Below are positions 17,556-25,108 of a stretch of 64,000 nt of DNA, in pieces (the first letter of the stretch is position 1; every line of letters starts with the position of its first letter). Location: assembly GCA_002340255.1 (NCBI GenBank), contig DDLS01000062.1, positions 1 through 64,000 on the forward strand, given 5' to 3'. A program made the translations under genes and the position numbers. This DNA comes from Cyanobacteria bacterium UBA2566 (GTDB taxonomy: Bacteria > Cyanobacteriota > Cyanobacteriia > Cyanobacteriales > Desertifilaceae). Under the pieces are notes generated by a model. That model did not search any database. It worked only from the letters and a program-made list of their open reading frames with translations, and was not told the DNA's origin.

Positions 17556-17629
17556 TGGCTCGGGGCAGATTTGAACTGCCGACCTTGGGCTTATGAGTCC
17601 CCTGCTCTAACCAACTGAGCTACCGAGCC
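17556..17629 (-). tRNA. trnM: tRNA-Met (anticodon CAT)
   Basis: A 74-base cloverleaf. The acceptor is GGCTCGG/CCGAGCC with discriminator A, the D arm is GCTC-AGTTGGTTA-GAGC, and the anticodon loop CTCATAA carries CAT. The T arm is GGCAG-TTCAAAT-CTGCC. The anticodon stem has three G-C pairs flanked by two non-Watson-Crick positions, so it is less perfect than usual. The 5' end pairs normally, which argues for elongator Met; a lysidine-modified Ile tRNA is the alternative. Confidence 0.92.
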
Positions 17630-17670
17630 AAAACCACAGCTTCGCCATTGTAACCTAATTTCAATCCAAA

Positions 17671-17709
17671 AAGCAAGGGAGATCGGAAAACATTTTTCCG
17701 ATCTCCCTT
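17671..17709 (-). terminator. Terminator of the LysM/M23 gene
   Basis: A 16-bp perfect stem (AAGGGAGATCGGAAAA pairing 17675-17690 with 17694-17709) with a 3-base loop lies 16 bases after the M23 stop. On the minus strand it is followed by TTGCTTTTT, a broken T-tract. Confidence 0.85.
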
Positions 17710-17724
17710 ATTAACCATCCAAAT

Positions 17725-20253
17725 TTAGCGGTTAGGTAAATAAGCCATAGGGTTAACTGCGCCCTGTCCAGCCGGATGAATTTCAAAATGCAGGTGAGGG
17801 CCGGTACTGTAACCGGTACTCCCCATTTCAGCAATTTGCTGACCTTGGCGAACTTTTTGCCCCTTGCGGACTAACAGGCGGTTATTGTGGGCGTAGCGAG
17901 TCAGACTTCCATCAGGATGACGAATATCCACCAAATAGCCATAACCCCCCGAATTCCAATCCGAATAATCCACGACCCCTGGAGCAGCCGCGAAAATTGG
18001 TGTACCAATGGGCCCAGCAATATCAATACCCCGGTGCATTCTGCCCCAGCGCCAACCATATCCAGAGGTGAAAACTCCTTGTGCTGGCCAGATATAGCCA
18101 TTCATGCGATCGCCAGGAAGATAGCGTTCACTCGGAGCCAATGGCGGCACTTCCGGCGACACCATTTCTCCAATAGGCAACTTACTGGGGTCGTAAGCAT
18201 CTGGTCCGAGAGGAGCAACCGCTACATTTTGCCCTGCTCCAGAAGCAGGAGTCTGTGGAGTAGAAGGACTTGAAGAGCGGTATTTTTCCTGTAAACGCCG
18301 CAAGTCTTCTTCCAAGTTGCCTGTAGAGCTAGAAGTAGAAAACTCAGAATTTACCCGCTCTACAGGTCGAGCTACGGAAGTCACTGGCTGTTGTACTGGG
18401 GTTAAGGGTTGAGTCAGGGGTAAAGTCACGCTTGCCGGCTGATTTTGATACTGTTGGCGAAGCTGATTCAGTTCTGTCGTTAACCCTTCCACATAGGTAC
18501 TATAAGCACTCTCTTCAGTAGGATTAGGGGTAGACTGCTTCTGGGATGACGAGTCATTATTGAAACTGACTAAGGGAACCGGCTGCTGAGAATCAATAGC
18601 AGCAGAACTAATCTCGGTGGTATTGATCCCTGGAATTGCGGGAGTTGCCGTTATCGAGTCTAGGCTTTGGCTCTTAGGAATCTTTAAGTTCTGATTGACT
18701 TGAATCAAATTGGGATTGGTAATGTGATTCACTCGGATTAACTCAGATCGCGTTACGCCATAGCGACGGGCGATCGAATCTAAGGTTTCCCCTCTTCTAA
18801 CTTGATGCAGTACGGGTTGAGGAAACACCGAGTCTCTCGGAGAGAACCGAGACGCTACAGAAGTAGAATTCAAGGAAGGCGCGATCGTCAAGCTCGGTAA
18901 TTCCGGCTCACTCCCACTCATTTCCTTAAGTTGCTCTTTCGGTTGCCCCGATAACTCTTCAACTTCTGTATGAGTAGGTTCGACTAGAGGAGTAGTTTCT
19001 TGTAATTCTGGAGCAACTCCTGTTTCAGTTTCAGCTTTCAGAGTTGGGTTGGCTAGAGTCTCTGTTGAGGCAATCTCTGGAGATGGGGTAAATAGTTTCG
19101 GGGTGCCATCAAACTCTGGCACAGGTTGTAAGTTTTCCTCTACTTTCCAGGGTAAAGACGGCGCTACCGCAGCAGAGGATATCCCTGATGTGGAATTTTC
19201 AAATCGAGTTACTGCCAAGGACTGATCCACTTCCAGTTGATCTGGATTACTCAGTTGATTGGCTTCAATGAGCGCTGATGAGTCCACACCATGGGTTTTG
19301 GCAATAGTGTTGACCGTATCTCCCGACTGAACTTGATAAACCTCTAGGGTGATTTTCTTGGGTGTCGCATCCACTTGAGACTCAGTGATTGGCTTAACTG
19401 TCCAAGTGGAATTAACGGGTCCTACTCCCTCTGTTTCACTTTGCATCTGCTGCCAAGAAGGTTTAACTGCTGTAACTTCTTCTGCTTTGGTTTCTTTTGG
19501 TAGGGTCACAATCACCGATTCTGATGTCACAGGTGATTCCTCTACAGGTGCAGGCAGACTTGGGAACTTGGGGGCAGTTTTTCCAGAGGGCAGAACGGTT
19601 AAGGTTCGGGATGACTCTGGGTTGACTGATTCTAATACCGCTACATAGCTAACGGCCTCATCTAAGGCTGCTTGCTCTTGTTCTTTCTGCTGTTGAGCCA
19701 CCGGTTGGTTTTCATTCAATGCATCAGATGCATCTATGAACTCTGGAGTCAGAATAACTGGAACTTCTGGCTTTATTTCTTGGGTTGAGAGTTCAGAGGT
19801 TGAGAGGCTCTTTTCCTCTAAGGCTGTTTTAATTAGCGGAGGCTGTGATGTCAAGAATGGGGATTCTGGGCTTAAGATTTCCGCCCTGGAAAACCCTTCA
19901 CTTTCTGGCATCACAGGCGAATTTCCCAGAGAAGCAGTTGCTGCATTGAACCCTGGAGAAACTACTGTAGTTGATACTCCCCGACCGGTTAAATTTGATT
20001 GGGAGGCTCGGTTGGTAGTTTGAGTGGGGTCAAGCGTTGCTGGTTCTGCTGCTCTAGCCGCTTGCTGACCTTCTGGGAATAATAGGTTTGGTAAACCCAT
20101 GGAAATCGCAGCCAAGCCAATCATGGCTGCTGATGTACACACCCTACGGTTGCTATCGGGGGAAACCTGCTTCGAGTGACCTAATTCTACATGGAATACA
20201 GCGGTGGGAAGCAGAACCGATTGATTATCTTTCTGGGAATTTGCTCGTTTCAA
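17725..20253 (-). CDS. LysM / M23 peptidase (NlpD/EnvC-type cell-wall protein)
   Basis: 842 residues. An N-terminal hydrophobic segment (about 40-60) is followed by long Pro/Ser/Glu-rich linkers, two LysM domains (VQSGDTVNTIAKTHGV near 306 and VRRGETLDSIARRYGV near 478), and a C-terminal M23 domain. In the M23 domain the zinc ligands are visible in HRGIDIAGP and GPHLHFEIHP. Such proteins bind peptidoglycan and cleave or activate cleavage of cross-links during septation. The start is a TTG at 20251-20253, decided by an AGGAGGT ribosome-binding site seven bases upstream (20260-20266); there is no suitable ATG. A strong terminator follows. Confidence 0.93.
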   Translation of the reverse strand: MKRANSQKDNQSVLLPTAVFHVELGHSKQVSPDSNRRVCTSAAMIGLAAISMGLPNLLFPEGQQAARAAEPATLDPTQTTNRASQSNLTGRGVSTTVVSPGFNAATASLGNSPVMPESEGFSRAEILSPESPFLTSQPPLIKTALEEKSLSTSELSTQEIKPEVPVILTPEFIDASDALNENQPVAQQQKEQEQAALDEAVSYVAVLESVNPESSRTLTVLPSGKTAPKFPSLPAPVEESPVTSESVIVTLPKETKAEEVTAVKPSWQQMQSETEGVGPVNSTWTVKPITESQVDATPKKITLEVYQVQSGDTVNTIAKTHGVDSSALIEANQLSNPDQLEVDQSLAVTRFENSTSGISSAAVAPSLPWKVEENLQPVPEFDGTPKLFTPSPEIASTETLANPTLKAETETGVAPELQETTPLVEPTHTEVEELSGQPKEQLKEMSGSEPELPSLTIAPSLNSTSVASRFSPRDSVFPQPVLHQVRRGETLDSIARRYGVTRSELIRVNHITNPNLIQVNQNLKIPKSQSLDSITATPAIPGINTTEISSAAIDSQQPVPLVSFNNDSSSQKQSTPNPTEESAYSTYVEGLTTELNQLRQQYQNQPASVTLPLTQPLTPVQQPVTSVARPVERVNSEFSTSSSTGNLEEDLRRLQEKYRSSSPSTPQTPASGAGQNVAVAPLGPDAYDPSKLPIGEMVSPEVPPLAPSERYLPGDRMNGYIWPAQGVFTSGYGWRWGRMHRGIDIAGPIGTPIFAAAPGVVDYSDWNSGGYGYLVDIRHPDGSLTRYAHNNRLLVRKGQKVRQGQQIAEMGSTGYSTGPHLHFEIHPAGQGAVNPMAYLPNR

Positions 20254-20563
20254 AGAACGACCTCCTAATAGACGAGCGCTTAACAGTGTCTGAGTTAATA
20301 TAACCTAACTTTCGTGATTGGAAACACTGAAGTTCATAGATCAAGATCACAGACTGTTAATAGGCTTAGGCAAGACTACCTTGCTTTTCCAATTCTGACA
20401 AGCGTTAATTTTTGTTTCAATGATTTTAGCTCTGACTCTTCAAATTGTCATCTTCTTCTACTACCTAGATTATCTGGGGTTTTCAGGAGGTTTGATGGGG
20501 ATCAATCCACTTCTGATAGAAATTTCTTATTTTTGATCGCGATAAAGACTATCGATTAGGGTT
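20254..20563. other. Intergenic region upstream of the M23 gene
   Basis: About 310 bases. It holds the AGGAGGT site for the M23 gene at its left edge and presumably that gene's promoter. AT-rich, with no repeat, hairpin or ORF that I can support. Confidence 0.5.
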
Positions 20564-21031
20564 TTAAAGTTGATCGAGTTTTCCGAGTTGCCGACAGGCT
20601 TCAAAGAGACCCAAGGCTGTACTGACTGAGAGATTCAGGCTACGGACTCCGGGTTGAACCATGGGGATTTTGACCACACAATCACAGGAATCGAGGGCTT
20701 CCGAGGGCAGGCCTTGGGTTTCACTACCAAATAGGAGCCAATCATTGTGACCGAAGGCAAAATCGATATAGTTGGTTGTGCCCGAGGTACTAAAGCCGAT
20801 GCATCGCCCTCCTTGGTTTTGTTGATGGGTGGTAAAGGTTTCCCAATCTAGATGATAAGTCAGATCGACAAATGGCCAGTAATCCAGCCCGGCCCGTTTC
20901 AGATAGCGATCGCTAATTTCAAAGCCTAGGGGCCCCACCAAATGTAGGGGAGTAGAGCTTGCTGCACAGGTTCGAGCAATATTTCCGGTATTTGGAGGAA
21001 TTTGGGGATGAACCAGAACCACCCTAACCAT
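20564..21031 (-). CDS. trmL: tRNA (cytidine(34)-2'-O)-methyltransferase TrmL
   Basis: 155 residues, the size of the minimal SPOUT enzymes. VRVVLVHPQIPPNTGNIARTCAA at the start, LHLVGPLGF, then LLFGSETQGLP and the knot motif VKIPMVQPGVRSLNLSVSTALGLFEACRQL match TrmL. It 2'-O-methylates the wobble nucleotide of tRNA-Leu isoacceptors. It is separated by 80 bases from gshA, which lies upstream on the same strand. Confidence 0.94.
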   Translation of the reverse strand: MVRVVLVHPQIPPNTGNIARTCAASSTPLHLVGPLGFEISDRYLKRAGLDYWPFVDLTYHLDWETFTTHQQNQGGRCIGFSTSGTTNYIDFAFGHNDWLLFGSETQGLPSEALDSCDCVVKIPMVQPGVRSLNLSVSTALGLFEACRQLGKLDQL

Positions 21032-21112
21032 AAACTTTAATAATATCAGAAATTTTAATCAAATCTAGCCCTCGGATTGCTTCAACTGAGATGATTATTT
21101 GCTGAGCGAAGA

Positions 21113-22252
21113 CTAAGCGACTAAGGGATGACAGAGCTGCTCGGCCATCTCTCGTTCTTCTTGTTCGGTGGCAGCGATCGCCTTTTGCATGACCTTTTCT
21201 AGATTACCATGGACTTGATAATCCTTTAACCATCGTAAACTTTCATTTCCCTGGCGCAAAATCTTTTTCACGGGGGAGAGGAAACAACTAAAGCCTTTTT
21301 CTTTGGCTATAGGCAAAACCCGATCGTAGAGTTCTTCTATCCACTCCCTTGCCAAAATAGAGCGTCCATCTTGCCAATGGGTTAATCGAGCATCCAAACT
21401 CGACTGAGCTGCTGCTTGTTCATTTTCAGCCGTTAAATGCAGCAATTTTTGAGGATCTCCCCTATATATATGTAGGGGGTCTAACCCTCGATCGCTCATC
21501 AATTGCCATAAACGAGCCTCTAACAGCGCTGTGATCGCCAAAAGGGAGATCGCATCAGTGACCAGATCGCAAATTCTCAATTCTAAACGATTCAGGTTAT
21601 AGGGACGGCGATCGCCATTGGGACGCACAGATGTCCACAAATGACGCACATTTTGCATAGTTCCTTGGGCCAACTGTTCCTGAGTCCAATCAATATAATG
21701 GCGATGACTTTCAAACAAGGGCACAAACTCAGGCGTTTGGGGAAACACTTGCCAGCGAGTCGAATGGGAACCCGTTACCTGACCATTAAAAAAGGGAGAA
21801 GACGCACTTAATGCTAGATATAAGGGGGCTTCCAGGCGCACCAAACGACAAGCCTGCATTAACACTCCTGGATCGGCAATGCCGATATTAATATGAATAC
21901 TGGCAGTAACCACCTTCGTGCCATAAGTTTTTTCGATATATCCATGGTAAGGATTCTTGGGGTCAGAGCGATAAAAGCGATCGCCTCCACCTAACGATAA
22001 AGTGCTGCCAGGAATTAAGGTATAATCGCCTAGCTCCTTGAGATATTGGCGCAACCGTTGTCGAGGCTGAAGCAGTTCGCACAACAAACTCTCGTAACGA
22101 CATAAAGGAGCGGTGGTATACTCCACATTACGGCTATCGGGTTCGCGGACAAAACCATTCAGATCGGCCACAATGCGATCGGAAAGACCGACAATCTCAC
22201 CTTGGGGAGTGCCGGTGTACATTTCAATTTCAAAGCCTTTGGAGAGGAGCAT
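21113..22252 (-). CDS. gshA: Glutamate-cysteine ligase, cyanobacterial type
   Basis: 379 residues, close to the usual length of the cyanobacterial GshA family. The start MLLSKGFEIEMYTGTPQGEIVGLSDR, and the segments RNVEYTTAPL, IPGSTLSLGGGDRFYRSDP and VVTASIHINIGI are its typical landmarks. It makes gamma-glutamylcysteine, the first step of glutathione synthesis. Start: ATG with GAGGA ten bases upstream. It is followed on the same strand by trmL; the TrkA-N channel protein ends 130 bases upstream. Confidence 0.95.
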   Translation of the reverse strand: MLLSKGFEIEMYTGTPQGEIVGLSDRIVADLNGFVREPDSRNVEYTTAPLCRYESLLCELLQPRQRLRQYLKELGDYTLIPGSTLSLGGGDRFYRSDPKNPYHGYIEKTYGTKVVTASIHINIGIADPGVLMQACRLVRLEAPLYLALSASSPFFNGQVTGSHSTRWQVFPQTPEFVPLFESHRHYIDWTQEQLAQGTMQNVRHLWTSVRPNGDRRPYNLNRLELRICDLVTDAISLLAITALLEARLWQLMSDRGLDPLHIYRGDPQKLLHLTAENEQAAAQSSLDARLTHWQDGRSILAREWIEELYDRVLPIAKEKGFSCFLSPVKKILRQGNESLRWLKDYQVHGNLEKVMQKAIAATEQEEREMAEQLCHPLVA

Positions 22253-22384
22253 AGCTATTCCTCAAGTATTCTAGTTCTAGCTTATAGCGCTTGAGATCCC
22301 TAGGCAAAAGTAGGGGCGAAAAAATAGTGAGGATTCATGAGGATTCATATTCATATAGAATAAAATCCGGTTTTCTGGTATTCC

Positions 22385-23446
22385 CTATTCCCTATTCTCT
22401 TGATTTCCCCAAACTGCTCCAGAAGAGAGTTTCACCCGCCATAACTGATCGAGTTGGCTGGCTGGCATCGTCAAATACAAAACATCTCCAGGGGTTAACG
22501 TCGCCTCTAGTAACTCCCAGCTATGCATCACCTGATGATAGGTCGTCTCTAAATATAGGGGCACAAAATCCGCTTGCATGGCTGCATCTTCAACCCGTTG
22601 ACCACAAAAGGGATGACTGGGGGTAATCAAAGCGGCTAGAGCTACCCATAAACTTCCACCCGTCATACCATTGCCCAAGATTCTACCTCCTAGGGCAGCA
22701 GCGGCAAAGGAAGGAGCCGCTAAATCAATAGGACTGAGAACCGAGTCAAGATCAAAGACTTGTTGGAATAACTTGGCAAAATGAGGGTCTTGGTTGCGGA
22801 CAATAACCCGTAATTTCGGGACTAATCCCTTGCTGCTGAGGGCGATTTCCAGGTTAATCGTATCATTGCTGGTCACGGCAAATAGGCTCTCTGCTTGTTG
22901 GATATTGGCACTCTCTAGGGTGGTTGCTAAACAGGCATCACTGACAATGACGGGGACTTTGAGAGAATAGGCGGTATTCAAAAACCGACACTTAGGATCG
23001 GATTCAATAATCACCACATCATAGCCTTTGGCATGGAGTTGACGGACGGTTTCCATACCGATACCGCCTAAACCACAAACAATATAGTGATGGCGTTGAG
23101 GAATGGGGGCAGTTTCTAGGAGTTGGCGGAAACGAGTCCCTAACACCCAATCATTGAGCAATGCGTAGCCAATACCAACAATGCCTGCACCAATGAGCAT
23201 CATAAAGGCGGTAAATAGTTTAATGGCAGCAGGAGCTTTTTCAGCAACTTCTTCTTGTCCTCCTGCACCGGTAATCATACCCACGGAAAAATAGAGGGCA
23301 TCAACGATGGGAATTTCCCAGTTAATGGTGGTATAGGTAAAGGTGGCAATCAGAATGGTCAGACAAAGGAAAAGAGTGACTAGCACCGAGGATTGGAAGT
23401 GTTGTTGAAATTGGCGCAAATAGGTAAGTTCGTTCGGAGAGAGCAA
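22385..23446 (-). CDS. Two-TM channel with TrkA-N (RCK) NAD-binding domain
   Basis: 353 residues. Two membrane helices (about 18-37 and 73-95) flank a pore-loop region, then a Rossmann RCK domain (YIVCGLGGIGMETVRQLHAKGYDVVIIESD, about 112-142) and a C-terminal TrkA-C-like domain. The position where potassium channels carry TVGYGD reads GMITGAGGQEE, so ion selectivity is uncertain. The start is a TTG at 23444-23446; no in-frame ATG precedes the first helix and an in-frame TGA closes the frame just upstream. It begins 14 bases after the pirin stop codon and may be co-transcribed with it. Confidence 0.82.
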   Translation of the reverse strand: MLSPNELTYLRQFQQHFQSSVLVTLFLCLTILIATFTYTTINWEIPIVDALYFSVGMITGAGGQEEVAEKAPAAIKLFTAFMMLIGAGIVGIGYALLNDWVLGTRFRQLLETAPIPQRHHYIVCGLGGIGMETVRQLHAKGYDVVIIESDPKCRFLNTAYSLKVPVIVSDACLATTLESANIQQAESLFAVTSNDTINLEIALSSKGLVPKLRVIVRNQDPHFAKLFQQVFDLDSVLSPIDLAAPSFAAAALGGRILGNGMTGGSLWVALAALITPSHPFCGQRVEDAAMQADFVPLYLETTYHQVMHSWELLEATLTPGDVLYLTMPASQLDQLWRVKLSSGAVWGNQENRE

Positions 23447-23460
23447 GAGATTGAGAGCAA

Positions 23461-24186
23461 CTAAGCTAAATCAAAGAGCAGAAATTCTGAGGATTCTTCG
23501 GCTTGTAGATTTAAGGTTTGGGTGTTGGAGATCGCGGCTCCATCTCCAGTTTCTAGTACCATACCATTGACGGATAGTTTCCCGCGAACCATTTGTATCC
23601 ATCCATAACGCTCTGGTGCAAAATCATAGGACACCTGCACCTGTGGATCTAAAATCGACGCAAATAATTTTGCATCTTGATGAATCACTACCGAACCCCC
23701 CTCACCATCGGGAGAAACTAACAATCGCAGTTGATTTTGTTTGGATTCTGGACTAAAATATTCTTGTTGATAGCCTGGCTTCAGACCTTTTTGATTGGGT
23801 ACAATCCAGATTTGTAAAAAATGGGTCGTATCCTCTTGATTATGGTTATACTCGCTATGGGTTACTCCGGTTCCAGCGCTCATAATCTGGACATCTCCGG
23901 GATTAATCACCGACCCATTGCCCATGCTATCTTTATGTTCTAACGCACCGTTAATTACATAAGAAATGATTTCCATATCTCGGTGCGGATGGGTTCCAAA
24001 TCTAGAACCGCCTTGAATTCGGTCCTCATTAATCACTAAAAGATGGCGAAAGCCTTGATATTTTGGATCGTAATAACCGGCAAATGAAAAGGTATGATTC
24101 GACTTTAACCATCCATGGTTTGCCTGTCCTCGTTCTGAGGATTTACGAAGCACAATTTGTGGTGTTTTTAAGGGTGTGTTAACCAT
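23461..24186 (-). CDS. Pirin family protein (bicupin)
   Basis: About 241 residues from the ATG at 24184-24186; a TTG five codons upstream is also in frame. The pirin signature HPHRDMEIISYVINGALEHKDSMGNG (near residues 56-81 of this protein) carries the His residues for Fe binding, with GDVQIMSAGTGVTHSEYN following. Bacterial pirins include quercetin dioxygenases and redox-sensing regulators. The gene is divergent from an HxlR regulator with a palindrome between them, which suggests control by quinones or electrophiles. Confidence 0.92.
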   Translation of the reverse strand: MVNTPLKTPQIVLRKSSERGQANHGWLKSNHTFSFAGYYDPKYQGFRHLLVINEDRIQGGSRFGTHPHRDMEIISYVINGALEHKDSMGNGSVINPGDVQIMSAGTGVTHSEYNHNQEDTTHFLQIWIVPNQKGLKPGYQQEYFSPESKQNQLRLLVSPDGEGGSVVIHQDAKLFASILDPQVQVSYDFAPERYGWIQMVRGKLSVNGMVLETGDGAAISNTQTLNLQAEESSEFLLFDLA

Positions 24187-24251
24187 AACAGAAAGACCCA
24201 ACTCAACTCTTAATCATTAGTTTAGTTCAGCTCAACTGAGCCTGTAAAGAC

Positions 24252-24275
24252 GGTACTTCAAAGTGCCATAGTACC
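24252..24275. promoter_or_regulatory. Putative HxlR operator between pirin and hxlR-type genes
   Basis: GGTACT and AGTACC are inverted around a 12-base spacer, 12 bases before the regulator's ATG. HxlR-type regulators of the YodB/HypR kind bind TACT-type palindromes. The symmetry is seen; binding is inferred. Confidence 0.45.
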
Positions 24276-24287
24276 CAAAAAGTAACG

Positions 24288-24629
24288 ATGCACAGTCCAA
24301 TTGAGTCCTCAACTCGCCTAACCTGCGCCGTAGAAACCACGATCAAAGTGATTGGGGGACGGTGGAAAGTTCTGATTTTGCGCGAACTTTTCTCTGGGGT
24401 GAAACGCTTTGGGGAACTGCAACGGGCAATTTCTGGAGTAACGCAGAAAATGCTGACTCAACAACTGCGAGAAATGGAACAGGATGGACTCATCGATCGC
24501 GTTGTTTACTCTCAAGTGCCCCCTAAAGTGGAGTATTCCCTCACTCCCACTGGACGCAGCTTAGAGCCAGTCTTGACTGCGATGCACAATTGGGCGATTC
24601 AATACAACGCTTCGCGCGGTAAAGGTTAA
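24288..24629 (+). CDS. HxlR family winged-helix regulator
   Basis: 113 residues. The winged-helix core IGGRWKVLILREL (near 22-34), FGELQRAISGVTQKMLTQQLREMEQDGLIDR and the wing VPPKVEYSLTPTGRSLEPVL are HxlR landmarks. A single Cys (C13) in LTCAVETTIKVIGG is in the place used for thiol redox sensing in YodB-like proteins. It is divergent from the pirin gene and probably regulates it and itself. Confidence 0.94.
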   Translation: MHSPIESSTRLTCAVETTIKVIGGRWKVLILRELFSGVKRFGELQRAISGVTQKMLTQQLREMEQDGLIDRVVYSQVPPKVEYSLTPTGRSLEPVLTAMHNWAIQYNASRGKG

Positions 24630-24637
24630 TCCATTCC

Positions 24638-25108
24638 CTATCCACAAACCCCTCGATCGCCCTCTTCCACATTCAGACTATTGACCAAATAATCCCGAAC
24701 CCAATCACAGCCTAAATCCAGGGGATTAGCGGTGAGGATATCATCCATATTCCAAACAATAACCTTGCGATCGCTGCTTCTAGACATCAATAACTGACCA
24801 TCTGGGCTAAATTGTAAGGCAGTGATAGCCCCTTCATGGCCGCTGAGAATATGCGATTGCCGGCCTTCGAGATCCCAAAGTTCAACCGTATGATCCAACG
24901 TCCCCACTGCTATCAAGCGACTATCCGGACTTAAATCTACACTATTTAAACCGCGATTGGCTTGGAAAACTTGCGCTTCAAACGTCTCTAAATTCCACAA
25001 GCGAATGGTTTGATCTTGACTCACGGACACAAGAAATTCACCATCAGGGCTAAACGCCACATCAAACACACTCGCTTGATGTCCCTCCAAAGTTTTTAAT
25101 ACTGCCAA
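24638..25108 (-). pseudogene. 3' part of the AAA-WD40 gene, separated by a frameshift
   Basis: 156 codons with three WD40 repeats (GHQASVFDVAFSPDGEFLVS, NSVDLSPDSRLIAVGTLDHTVELWD and GHEGAITALQFSPDGQLLMS) and a tail CDWVRDYLVNSLNVEEGDR that is typical of the end of complete cyanobacterial AAA-WD40 proteins. It overlaps the end of the 25096-27735 gene by 13 bases in another frame and has no ATG at its beginning, only a TTG with no ribosome-binding site. A one-base deletion in a single original gene explains this best; a programmed frameshift or coupled translation are alternatives. Confidence 0.7.
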
